Source: Pseudomonas mendocina
Lineage (GTDB): Bacteria; Pseudomonadota; Gammaproteobacteria; Pseudomonadales; Pseudomonadaceae
Direction: 5' to 3'
NCBI GenBank assembly: GCA_037482215.1
Contig: CP148074.1
Location: 4,464,001 to 4,528,000 of the forward strand
Length of the DNA: 64,000 nucleotides
Position 1 is the first letter of the stretch; each line of letters begins with the position of its first letter. The notes under the pieces are model-generated. The model was not told where the DNA came from. It ran no database searches and saw only the letters and a program-made list of their open reading frames with translations. The translations under genes were made by a program, and so were the position numbers. Shown piece after piece: positions 19,216-27,436 of the stretch.

Positions 19216-20523
19216 TTGAACCGAGACTGGCGCACAGCACTAATACGTCATTGCCTGTTACTGATTGCCGCCTGCCTCCTGCTCGGAGTGATTACTGGTG
19301 AGTACGCCTGGTCGCTGGTTGCAGGACTGACCCTGTATCTGGGTTGGCATCTGAAGCAATTGTTGCGTTTGCACACATGGCTGCTGACTCGCAAACACGA
19401 CGAAGCGCCCCCTGAGGGGCACGGACTTTGGGGGGAGGTGTTCGACAACATCTACCACCTGCAACGCCGTGATCTGCGGGTGCGTGACCGCTTGCAGGCG
19501 GTGATTGACCGCGTGCAGGAATCCACTGCCGCCCTGCGCGATGCAGTGATCATGCTCGACCGTGACGGCAACTTGGAGTGGTGGAATATCGCTGCCGAGA
19601 AACTGCTGGGACTGAAAACGCCTCAAGACAGTGGCCAGCAAATCACCAACCTAGTCCGTGACCCGCGTTTTATCGAGTATTTTGAAGGGCACAACTACAA
19701 CGAGCCACTGGAGTTGCCCTCTCCCATCAGCGACCGTGTGCGCCTGCAATACCACATTACTCAGTACGGTAACCGCGAACACCTGATGTTAGTACGTGAC
19801 GTCACCCGCCTGTACCAGCTGGAGCAGATGCGTAAAGACTTCGTCGCCAACGTTTCCCATGAGCTACGCACACCGCTGACGGTGATTGCGGGCTACCTGG
19901 AGACGCTGCTGGATAATGTTGAAAACGTTAACCCGCGCTGGCTCCGTGCCTTGCAGCAAATGCAACAACAGGGCGGGCGCATGCAGAACCTGCTGAACGA
20001 CCTGCTACTGCTGGCCAAACTTGAAGCCACCGATTACCCGTCGGACAACCAGCCGGTTGCTGTCGACCTGCTGTTGCTGAGCATTAAGGGAGACGCACAG
20101 GCCTTGTCCGGTGAGCGCAATCATCGCATCACCCTGGAAGCCGATAGCAGTATCAAGCTCAAGGGCAGTGAAGCTGAGCTGCGCAGTGCCTTCTCCAATT
20201 TGATCTTCAATGCGGTTAAGTACACACCCGATGCGGGCGAAGTTCATGTGCGATGGTGGGCAGACGATCAAGGCGCCCATCTGAGCGTGCGTGACACAGG
20301 CATTGGTATTGATGAAAAACACCTGCCGCGTCTGACCGAACGCTTCTACCGAGTCGACTCCAGCCGTGCCAGCAATACCGGCGGTACAGGGTTAGGTCTG
20401 GCCATCGTCAAGCATGTGTTGCTGCGTCACCGCGGCAAGATGGAGATAACCAGCGTGCTCGGCAAAGGCAGTGTCTTCACCTGCCACTTTCCCAACCAAC
20501 AAGTGAACCGGCGCGGCCAATAA
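19216..20523 (+). CDS. phoR: Phosphate sensor histidine kinase PhoR
   Basis: Membrane kinase partner of PhoB that receives its signal from PstSCAB-PhoU. Two N-terminal hydrophobic segments (about 8-28 and 30-48) are followed by a PAS-like domain (about 95-200), the dimerisation box FVANVSHELRTPLTV with His215, and the ATPase boxes (NLIFNAVKYTP, RDTGIGID, GGTGLGLAIVKHV). The start must be TTG at 19216: the ATG at 19211 reads only ATG AAT TGA and its stop overlaps this TTG. 435 residues. Confidence 0.96.
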   Translation: MNRDWRTALIRHCLLLIAACLLLGVITGEYAWSLVAGLTLYLGWHLKQLLRLHTWLLTRKHDEAPPEGHGLWGEVFDNIYHLQRRDLRVRDRLQAVIDRVQESTAALRDAVIMLDRDGNLEWWNIAAEKLLGLKTPQDSGQQITNLVRDPRFIEYFEGHNYNEPLELPSPISDRVRLQYHITQYGNREHLMLVRDVTRLYQLEQMRKDFVANVSHELRTPLTVIAGYLETLLDNVENVNPRWLRALQQMQQQGGRMQNLLNDLLLLAKLEATDYPSDNQPVAVDLLLLSIKGDAQALSGERNHRITLEADSSIKLKGSEAELRSAFSNLIFNAVKYTPDAGEVHVRWWADDQGAHLSVRDTGIGIDEKHLPRLTERFYRVDSSRASNTGGTGLGLAIVKHVLLRHRGKMEITSVLGKGSVFTCHFPNQQVNRRGQ

Positions 20524-20593
20524 CAGGCCGCGCACTTGAAAAATCTCTCAGGCAGCGCCACCCTTTAAGGCCCAATGGCCAATTGACTCCGTT

Positions 20594-21934
20594 ATGGACC
20601 CCTCTTCTAGCGTTACCGTAAGCAACTATTTTGCCGATTTCGGCCTTCTATTATTCGCCCTTTTCCTGGTTCTGCTTAACGGCTTCTTCGTTGCCGCTGA
20701 GTTCGCCATGGTCAAGCTGCGCTCTACCAAAGTGGAAACCCTGGCAGCCCAAAACGGCTGGCGCGGCCACATCTTGCGTACAGTGCACAATCAGCTAGAT
20801 GCCTACCTGTCAGCCTGCCAGTTGGGTATCACGCTGGCCTCGCTTGGGCTTGGCTGGGTCGGCGAGCCCGCCTTTGCTCATCTGCTGGAGCCACTGATGG
20901 CGGCCATCGGCATCGAATCTCAGCAGGTTATCCATGGCGTCTCATTCATCACGGCCTTCTTCATCATTTCCTACCTGCACATTGTGGTCGGTGAGCTGGC
21001 GCCAAAGTCATGGGCAATCCGCAAGCCTGAGTTGCTCTCGCTGTGGACTGCCGTCCCGCTTTATCTGTTCTACTGGCTGATGTATCCGGCGATTTTCCTG
21101 CTTAACGCCAGCGCCAACGCTATTTTGCGCATTGCCGGCCAAGGTGAGCCTGGGGCCAACAACGAGCACCCTTACAGCCGTGATGAACTCAAGCTGATCC
21201 TGCACTCCAGCCGCGCAAGCGACCCAAATGATCAGGACATGCGCGTTGTCGCCTCCGCTGTGGAGCTGGGCGAGCTGGAAGTGGTGGACTGGGCCAACTC
21301 CCGGGAAGACCTGATCTCACTGCCACTCAATGCCAAGCTTGATGAAGTGTTCAGCGTTTTCCGCCGCCACAAATACAGCCGCTACCCCATTTACGATGAA
21401 GACACACACGAGTATGTGGGCGTGCTGCATATCAAGGACCTGCTGCTGCAACTGTCCCTTCTGGAAATGCTGCCGTCGGCCTTGAGCCTAAGTGATTTAA
21501 TGCACCCGATTGAGCGGGTTAACCGGCATATGCCGCTATCCGATCTGCTGGAGCAATTCCGCCAAGGCAGCACACACTTTGCGCTGGTAGAAGAAGCCGA
21601 CGGCAAAGTGATTGGCTACCTGACAATGGAAGACGTGTTGGAAGCGCTGGTGGGCGACATTCAGGACGAACACCGCAAGGCCGAACGCGGCATCCTTGCC
21701 TATCAACCCGGAAAATTGCTGGTCCGGGGTGATACACCGCTGGCCAAAGTCGAACGCCTGTTGGGCGTAGACCTCGACCACGTTGAGGCCGAAACACTTG
21801 CCGGCTTGATCTACGACTCCCTCAACCGCATGCCGGAGGAGGAGGAAGTAGTGGAAACCGAGGGCCTGCGTATCATCGTGAAAAAGATGAAAGGCCCGAA
21901 AGTGGTCTTGGCCAAAGTGCTCAAGCTGAGCTGA
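20594..21934 (+). CDS. CNNM/DUF21-CBS-CorC_HlyC membrane protein
   Basis: Inner membrane protein of the hemolysin C/CorC-like family, 446 residues. A DUF21 transmembrane domain (about 10-200: LVLLNGFFVAAEFAMVKLR, LASLGLGWVGEP) is followed by two CBS motifs (about 215-340) and a C-terminal CorC_HlyC domain (LVRGDTPLAKVERLLGV). Related proteins are linked to Mg/Co or Na transport; the ion here is not known. It follows phoR in the same direction, as in P. aeruginosa. Confidence 0.9.
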   Translation: MDPSSSVTVSNYFADFGLLLFALFLVLLNGFFVAAEFAMVKLRSTKVETLAAQNGWRGHILRTVHNQLDAYLSACQLGITLASLGLGWVGEPAFAHLLEPLMAAIGIESQQVIHGVSFITAFFIISYLHIVVGELAPKSWAIRKPELLSLWTAVPLYLFYWLMYPAIFLLNASANAILRIAGQGEPGANNEHPYSRDELKLILHSSRASDPNDQDMRVVASAVELGELEVVDWANSREDLISLPLNAKLDEVFSVFRRHKYSRYPIYDEDTHEYVGVLHIKDLLLQLSLLEMLPSALSLSDLMHPIERVNRHMPLSDLLEQFRQGSTHFALVEEADGKVIGYLTMEDVLEALVGDIQDEHRKAERGILAYQPGKLLVRGDTPLAKVERLLGVDLDHVEAETLAGLIYDSLNRMPEEEEVVETEGLRIIVKKMKGPKVVLAKVLKLS

Positions 21935-21941
21935 TTGACGC

Positions 21942-21966
21942 TAAGGCCGGAACCTATCCGGCCTTA
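21942..21966. terminator. Bidirectional terminator between convergent genes
   Basis: A 9-bp stem TAAGGCCGG / CCGGCCTTA with a 7-base loop. The last three bases on the plus strand (21964-21966) are the reverse complement of the TAA stop codon of the M23 peptidase gene, so the stop codon is inside the stem. There is no long T-tract on either side. Confidence 0.55.
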
Positions 21967-22860
21967 CTCACCACCGACAGCAAAGTTCGGCAGGCTGTTT
22001 ACCGGCTGAGCAAAATCAAAAGGAATCGACTCCAGGGCAAACCCCACATTGCGCTGCACCACAAAGTGCAGGTGTGGGCCGGTGCTATTACCGGTATTGC
22101 CCGAACGGCCGAGCATGGTGCCGGTACTGACCCGTGAGCCCTCTGCTACTGCCACGGAGCCGCGCATCAAGTGCAGATAAACGCCCATGGTGCCGTCGTC
22201 ATGGAGAATGCGCACAAAGTTACCGGCCGGGTTATTCCCCCGCCCGCTCTGGTTATTCTCGGTCTTTACCACCACGCCTCCCCGTGCGGCGACAATGGGC
22301 GTGCCTTCCGGCATGGCAATATCAATCGCATAACGGCCTTTGGGGGTGAAGTGGCTGTACTTGCCATTGGCACCCTGCGTCAGGCGGAATGGGCCTCCAC
22401 GCCATGGCAGCGGGTAGACCTGTTGGGATGGCTGTAAGCGTGGATCGCCCATGACGTAACGCAGTCTTGGCTTATAGCGCATGGGCTGGGACGCATCCCG
22501 CGGCGCCAGGGTCGCCAAGCGAATGTGACTGCGTGGCGGTAGAACCCACGTAATCGGCTTATCCGGAGCACCGGCAACGTTATTCAGCTCTTCCAAACTC
22601 AGCTCAACCTGCACAGGTGCAAACAGATCATTGCGCACCAGCAGGGTTTCGCCCGCCACATGCTTCTTGGTTTCGAGTTTGACCTGCTGATCGAGACGCT
22701 CAACCATGCGGTCGCGGAACACGAAGACTTGCGCCCCCGGCGCCGCCTGGTCGGAATAGGTCACCACACCGTTGGCATCGGTGTATTTGTAGATGGTCAA
22801 TGCGGCGGCCTGAGCAGCCAGGCTCATGGCGCCGCATAACAGTATCAGTCGCCCTAGCAT
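21964..22860 (-). CDS. M23-family (LytM-like) metallopeptidase with DUF4124 N-terminus
   Basis: Exported peptidoglycan endopeptidase or LytM-type factor, 298 residues. It has a signal peptide (ILLCGAMSLAAQAAA), then a DUF4124-like strand pair (IYKYTDANGVVTYSD), a linker domain, and a LytM domain (about 165-285). Candidate zinc ligands are the His in YSHFTPKGRYAID with the following Asp, and the second His of GPHLHFVV. All motifs look complete, so activity is plausible. Located between the PhoR-side and PhoU-side genes as in P. aeruginosa. Confidence 0.88.
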   Translation of the reverse strand: MLGRLILLCGAMSLAAQAAALTIYKYTDANGVVTYSDQAAPGAQVFVFRDRMVERLDQQVKLETKKHVAGETLLVRNDLFAPVQVELSLEELNNVAGAPDKPITWVLPPRSHIRLATLAPRDASQPMRYKPRLRYVMGDPRLQPSQQVYPLPWRGGPFRLTQGANGKYSHFTPKGRYAIDIAMPEGTPIVAARGGVVVKTENNQSGRGNNPAGNFVRILHDDGTMGVYLHLMRGSVAVAEGSRVSTGTMLGRSGNTGNSTGPHLHFVVQRNVGFALESIPFDFAQPVNSLPNFAVGGE

Positions 22861-22954
22861 CGTGATCGGATCTTCTGACGTGTCCGGATGCGCAGATTAG
22901 CAGCCGATGCCTGATCGTGCCACGCCCCTTGGGTAAACGGGTGGTATCAGGGCG

Positions 22955-23863
22955 TCAGGCTCCCGGTGTGAAATGCTTTTGTGCACTGCCACGGGCAATC
23001 AGCCGAGAGATGTAGTCCAGCTTCTGCGGGTCCTGATCGACAAACTTGAAAGTCAGCTGCAGCCACTCGCTGTCAGGCTTCGGCTCCAAAGCCGCAATAG
23101 CATGCAGGTAACCGTTAAGGCGTGCCGTTTCGGCCGCTTCACCCTGCTCCAGATCCAGCACAGCACTGTCGAGCACCGGCGGTAGCACTTCACCGCGCTT
23201 GATGACCAACAAAGCCTCCTTAAGGCTGAGCGCTTTGATCACACAGGCGAGATTGGCTCCCGATGACAAACGCAGACGCCCCTGACCTCGGCCCGTCGGG
23301 GCACTGCTCGTGGCGGGCGCGCTGCTGACAGACTCTACTGGCTGAGTGTTACGCACGGGCGTGGCAGGCGCCTTCTTGATGACTTCCGCCTTGCCCCCCG
23401 TCAACGCCGCCAGCGAATCGTTAGCCATAGCACCGGAACTGAGAATCTTCGGCGCGTTGCTGGCAGCCATGGCCTGTAGCTTGCCGGTACGATTCAGGGC
23501 TTTTTTGACTTTGGTGATCAGTTGCTCGTTGGAGAAGGGCTTGCCGATGTAATCCGATACACCTGCCTGGATGGCCTGAACGACGTTCTCTTTATCGCCA
23601 CGGCTGGTGACCATGATAAAGGGCGTGGACTTATGCATTTCCTGCCCACGACACCAGCTGAGCAATTCCAGGCCGGACATTTCCGGCATTTCCCAGTCAC
23701 ACAGGATCAAATCGACAGATTGACGGGTCAGCAGCATCTGGGCCTTACGGCCATTCACTGCCTCATCAATCTGGATTCCGGGGAAATGATCACGCAACCC
23801 TTTTTTAACCAGATCGCGGATAAAGGTGGCGTCATCCACCACCAGCACACTGACTTTGCTCAT
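22955..23863 (-). CDS. Response regulator with PilZ-like C-terminal domain
   Basis: 302 residues. The receiver domain (about 1-125) has Asp10-Asp11, phospho-acceptor Asp56 in LCDWEMPEMSG, and Lys in YIGKPFSN. A low-complexity linker (about 130-195, rich in A, P, S, T) leads to a C-terminal domain (about 197-290) whose strand pattern (ACVIKALSLKEALLVIKRGE, LQLTFKFVDQDP) resembles PilZ, though the c-di-GMP-binding arginine motif is not obvious. No DNA-binding domain is seen. It occupies the same place between the peptidase and phoU in P. aeruginosa. Its kinase and output are unknown. Confidence 0.8.
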   Translation of the reverse strand: MSKVSVLVVDDATFIRDLVKKGLRDHFPGIQIDEAVNGRKAQMLLTRQSVDLILCDWEMPEMSGLELLSWCRGQEMHKSTPFIMVTSRGDKENVVQAIQAGVSDYIGKPFSNEQLITKVKKALNRTGKLQAMAASNAPKILSSGAMANDSLAALTGGKAEVIKKAPATPVRNTQPVESVSSAPATSSAPTGRGQGRLRLSSGANLACVIKALSLKEALLVIKRGEVLPPVLDSAVLDLEQGEAAETARLNGYLHAIAALEPKPDSEWLQLTFKFVDQDPQKLDYISRLIARGSAQKHFTPGA

Positions 23864-23977
23864 TGGCCACTCCTGCTTAGCTGGGCATAAGCATAGTCAT
23901 GGCGGATGGCCAATGGCCAACAGAAATGCACATATAGATGAAATACGTGCATGACTGCGGGCCAGAGCAGTGGCTGA

Positions 23978-24709
23978 TCAGTCAGCCTTACCTGGCCCCT
24001 GAACCTCTTCTTTCATGCGGGCCAGGCCAAGGTGTTTCACATCGGTACCGCGCACCAGGTAAATCACCAGCTCAGCGATATTACGGGCATGATCACCGAT
24101 GCGCTCCAGCGAACGCAGTACCCAGATGATGCTCAGCACCCGCGAAATAGCCCGTGGGTCTTCCATCATGTAAGTCACCAGCTCACGCAACGCCGTCTTG
24201 TATTCACGGTCGACAGTTTTGTCATACTGCGCCACAGAGAGGGCCAGATCAGCGTCAAAACGAGCAAAGGCATCCAGTGCTTCCTGGACCATTTTGCGTA
24301 CCTGATCGCCAATATGGCGCACCTCAACGTAACCGCGCGGGGCCTCGCCTTCTTCACACAGCTGAATAGCGCGCTTGGCGATTTTGGTCGCTTCGTCACC
24401 GATGCGCTCCAGGTCGATCACCGACTTGGACACACTGATAATCAGACGCAAGTCAGACGCCGCAGGCTGACGACGGGCCAGAATGCGCACGCACTCTTCG
24501 TCGATGTTGCGCTCCATCTGATTGATCTGGTCATCAATCTCACGCACCTGCTGGGCCAAACCGGAGTCGGCATCAATCAGCGCGGTGACCGCATCATTTA
24601 CCTGCTTCTCAACCAGACCACCCATGGCCAGCAGATGGCTACGCACCTCCTCCAGCTCGGCGTTGAACTGCTGGGAGATGTGCTGGGTAAGGTTCTCTTT
24701 GTTGATCAT
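23978..24709 (-). CDS. phoU: Phosphate signalling protein PhoU
   Basis: Cytoplasmic helical protein that couples the Pst transporter to PhoR and keeps the Pho regulon off when phosphate is plentiful. 243 residues with the two PhoU repeats and metal-cluster motifs (SVSKSVIDLERIGDEATKIAK and RSLERIGDHARNIAELV). It is 141 bases downstream of pstB, with no clear terminator between them. Confidence 0.97.
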   Translation of the reverse strand: MINKENLTQHISQQFNAELEEVRSHLLAMGGLVEKQVNDAVTALIDADSGLAQQVREIDDQINQMERNIDEECVRILARRQPAASDLRLIISVSKSVIDLERIGDEATKIAKRAIQLCEEGEAPRGYVEVRHIGDQVRKMVQEALDAFARFDADLALSVAQYDKTVDREYKTALRELVTYMMEDPRAISRVLSIIWVLRSLERIGDHARNIAELVIYLVRGTDVKHLGLARMKEEVQGPGKAD

Positions 24710-24850
24710 TTTGAAACCCTTGATTAACCGTTTACTGACCAGTGTTTAATGGGCCTTGGATGAGCGTGTTGGGCAAGAAGGCGGGACGCAGACAGTACAA
24801 TGAGTACGGCAAGTCCCGCCGCCGCAGCCCAGCGCGCTCAGACATGCCCA

Positions 24851-25684
24851 TTAGCCGTAACGGCCGGTGATGTAGTCTTCAGTCTGCTTCTTGGCCGGAT
24901 TGGTGAACAGCGTATCTGTGTCGCCAAACTCAATCAGTTTGCCCATGTACATGAACGCGGTGTAGTCAGAAACCCGCGCCGCTTGCTGCATGTTGTGGGT
25001 CACGATGACGATGGTGTACTTGGACTTCAGCTCGTAGATCAGCTCTTCCACTTTCAGGGTGGAGATCGGGTCGAGTGCCGAGCATGGCTCATCGAGCAGC
25101 AGCACTTCTGGCTGTACCGCGACGGTGCGGGCGATCACCAGACGCTGCTGCTGACCACCGGACAGGCCCAGCGCCGAGTCGTGCAGACGGTCTTTCACCT
25201 CGTCCCACAGGGCAGCACTTTTCAGCGACCACTCAACCGCCTCATCCAGCACACGGCGCTGGTTGATGCCTTGAATACGCAGGCCGTAGACCACGTTTTC
25301 GTAGATGCTTTTCGGGAACGGGTTAGGCTTCTGGAACACCATACCGACACGACGACGCAGCTCGGCAACATCTTCGCCTTTGCGGTAGATGTTGGTGCCG
25401 TCGATATTGATCTCGCCTTCGACACGGCAACCGTCAACCAGATCATTCATGCGGTTGAAGGTACGCAGCAGCGTGGACTTACCGCAGCCGGACGGGCCGA
25501 TGAAGGCGGTGACGCGCTGCTTCGGAATGCTCATTTTGACGTCGAACAGCGCCTGTTTTTCGCCGTAGTACAGGTTCAGGCCCGGTACATCGATGGCTAC
25601 GCTTTCCTTGCTCAGGTCCAGCCCCTGGCGCTCGCGGCCCAGTGCGGAGATGTCGATACCGTGGGTTTGTGCTTCGAGTTGCAT
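24851..25684 (-). CDS. pstB: Phosphate ABC transporter ATP-binding protein PstB
   Basis: ATPase of the high-affinity phosphate importer. The start at 25684 gives 277 residues, the Pseudomonas length, with GAGGGAG upstream; the frame is open to 25801 but would overlap pstA. Walker [10 protein letters not shown] is near 63-71, the ABC signature is LSGGQQQRL, and Walker B is [13 protein letters not shown]. The 61-base gap to pstA contains a GC-rich hairpin. Confidence 0.97.
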   Translation of the reverse strand: MQLEAQTHGIDISALGRERQGLDLSKESVAIDVPGLNLYYGEKQALFDVKMSIPKQRVTAFIGPSGCGKSTLLRTFNRMNDLVDGCRVEGEINIDGTNIYRKGEDVAELRRRVGMVFQKPNPFPKSIYENVVYGLRIQGINQRRVLDEAVEWSLKSAALWDEVKDRLHDSALGLSGGQQQRLVIARTVAVQPEVLLLDEPCSALDPISTLKVEELIYELKSKYTIVIVTHNMQQAARVSDYTAFMYMGKLIEFGDTDTLFTNPAKKQTEDYITGRYG

Positions 25685-25717
25685 GGAATGCTCCCTCGTT
25701 AACAATTCATTTGGGCG

Positions 25718-25736
25718 GCCCGGCAAACGGCCGGGC
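25718..25736 (-). promoter_or_regulatory. Hairpin in the pstA-pstB gap
   Basis: A 7-bp stem GCCCGGC / GCCGGGC with a 5-base loop in the 61-base gap. There is no T-tract, so it is not a convincing terminator; mRNA processing or stabilisation is possible. Confidence 0.45.
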
Positions 25737-25745
25737 GGCTGATAA

Positions 25746-27422
25746 TTAATGATCCAGCGCTTTGTACTTTTCGCGTAGATGGTTACGGATAAAGACCGCA
25801 CTGAAGTTCAGCGAGATGATCACCAGCACCAACAGCAGCGCCGTGGCGTAAACCAGCGGGCGTGCCGCTTCTACGTTCGGGCTCTGGAAGCCGACGTCAT
25901 AAATATGGAAGCCCAGGTGCATGATCTTCTGATCCAGGTGCAGGTACGGGTAGTTGCCATCCAGCGGCAGCGAAGGTGCCAGTTTCACCACACCCACCAG
26001 CATCAGCGGAGCCACTTCACCCGCAGCACGGGCCACCGCCAGGATCAGGCCGGTCATCATCGCCGGGCTGGCCATTGGCAGCACCACACGCCACAGGGTT
26101 TCAACCTTGGTTGCACCCAGCGCCAGGGAGCCTTCGCGTACCGCACGAGGAATCCGTGACAGGCCTTCTTCAGTGGCCACAATCACCACCGGTAGGGTCA
26201 GGATGGCCAGAGTCAGCGAAGCCCACATCAGGCCCGGCGTACCAAAGGTCGGCGCCGGTGCAGCCTCTGGGAAGAAGATGCGGTCGAGCGAGCCACCCAG
26301 CACATAAACAAAGAAGCCCAGGCCAAATACGCCGTACACAATCGCCGGAACACCCGCCAGGTTGTTCACCGCAATGCGGATCACGCGGGTCAGCGGGCCT
26401 TGCTTGGCGTATTCGCGCAGGTAGATGGCAGCGATCACACCAAACGGCGTCACGATCACGGCCATGATCAGGGTCATCATCACGGTACCGAAGATAGCCG
26501 GGAAGATACCGCCCTCAGTATTCGCTTCACGGGGTTCGTCGCTGACAAACTCCCAGAGCTTGCTGAAGTAGAAACCAAGCTTTTCCATGAAGCTCATGTT
26601 GTTCGGCTGGAAAGCGCGCACTACATGCCCCAGGGTGAAGCTCACTTCACGGCCATCGGCGGTTTTCACCGTCACGCTGTCGCGGTTGTAGGCTTCACGC
26701 AGCGCCAGCAGCTCCCCTTCCAAAGACTGGTAGTGCTTGTGCCACTGGTCACGCTCAGCGTTGAACTCCGCACGGGCTGCATCGTCCAGTTGCCCTTTCA
26801 ACTCAAGGCCACGCTCGGAAAGACGGATACGCTCCAGCGCCGCATTGACCTCACCGATGTCCTTCTTCTCCAGGCGCACCAGTTGCTTGTGAAGCTCAGT
26901 CACCCGGTCAATTCGTTGAGTCAGCTCTGCCCAAGCAGCATCACCCTCAGCAACAACGTTGCCATTTTCCTTAACGTTGACGATGTATCCATAAAAGTTA
27001 CCCCACTCACGGCGCTCAAAAGCCGTCAGGCTTGCGGGTGTACGGGAGTTACTCAGCCACTCACCAACGACCCACGTGAAGTCTGCGCCGTACACATCAC
27101 GGTTACCCACCTTGAGTAACTCGCGAGTCATAAACTCGCCGCCTTTTACGTCAACTGGCAAGCCTGAAGCAGCGAGACGTGCGCGCGGGACTTCTTCAAC
27201 TTGAATGATCTCCCCGGCCATCACCTTGGCCGGTTCACCCGGCACTTGGTAATCCGCTTCGACTATGTCAGCCGGCCAGAAGTGGCCGAGGCCACGTACG
27301 GCGATCACCATCAACAGACCCAGAGTCATGATCACTGCAATGGACACCGCACCGGCGTTCATCCAGATCCACGGTGAGCCGCTCTTGAACCAGGTTTTAA
27401 GATTCTGCTGTTTCACGGACAT
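25746..27422 (-). CDS. pstA: Phosphate ABC transporter permease PstA (extended form)
   Basis: Inner membrane channel subunit, 558 residues, roughly twice the E. coli length. The first membrane helix (about 18-45) is followed by a periplasmic domain of about 260 residues with a coiled-coil section (about 160-240). The permease core comes after residue 300, with the loop motif [25 protein letters not shown] shortened to its EAA features. Extended PstA proteins are known in Pseudomonas and Vibrio. It lies 14 bases after pstC. Confidence 0.94.
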   Translation of the reverse strand: MSVKQQNLKTWFKSGSPWIWMNAGAVSIAVIMTLGLLMVIAVRGLGHFWPADIVEADYQVPGEPAKVMAGEIIQVEEVPRARLAASGLPVDVKGGEFMTRELLKVGNRDVYGADFTWVVGEWLSNSRTPASLTAFERREWGNFYGYIVNVKENGNVVAEGDAAWAELTQRIDRVTELHKQLVRLEKKDIGEVNAALERIRLSERGLELKGQLDDAARAEFNAERDQWHKHYQSLEGELLALREAYNRDSVTVKTADGREVSFTLGHVVRAFQPNNMSFMEKLGFYFSKLWEFVSDEPREANTEGGIFPAIFGTVMMTLIMAVIVTPFGVIAAIYLREYAKQGPLTRVIRIAVNNLAGVPAIVYGVFGLGFFVYVLGGSLDRIFFPEAAPAPTFGTPGLMWASLTLAILTLPVVIVATEEGLSRIPRAVREGSLALGATKVETLWRVVLPMASPAMMTGLILAVARAAGEVAPLMLVGVVKLAPSLPLDGNYPYLHLDQKIMHLGFHIYDVGFQSPNVEAARPLVYATALLLVLVIISLNFSAVFIRNHLREKYKALDH

Positions 27423-27436
27423 ATACCTTCGAATCC

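Noticed and set aside
22290..22350. Apparent loss of the first zinc-binding His in the M23 peptidase (RYAID in place of HxGxD)
   Set aside because: Members of this subgroup place the His a few residues earlier, and SHFTPKGRYAID provides it, so the site looks complete.
24800..25702. 300-codon open frame antisense to pstB
   Set aside because: Shadow of pstB; its product shows no recognisable domain.
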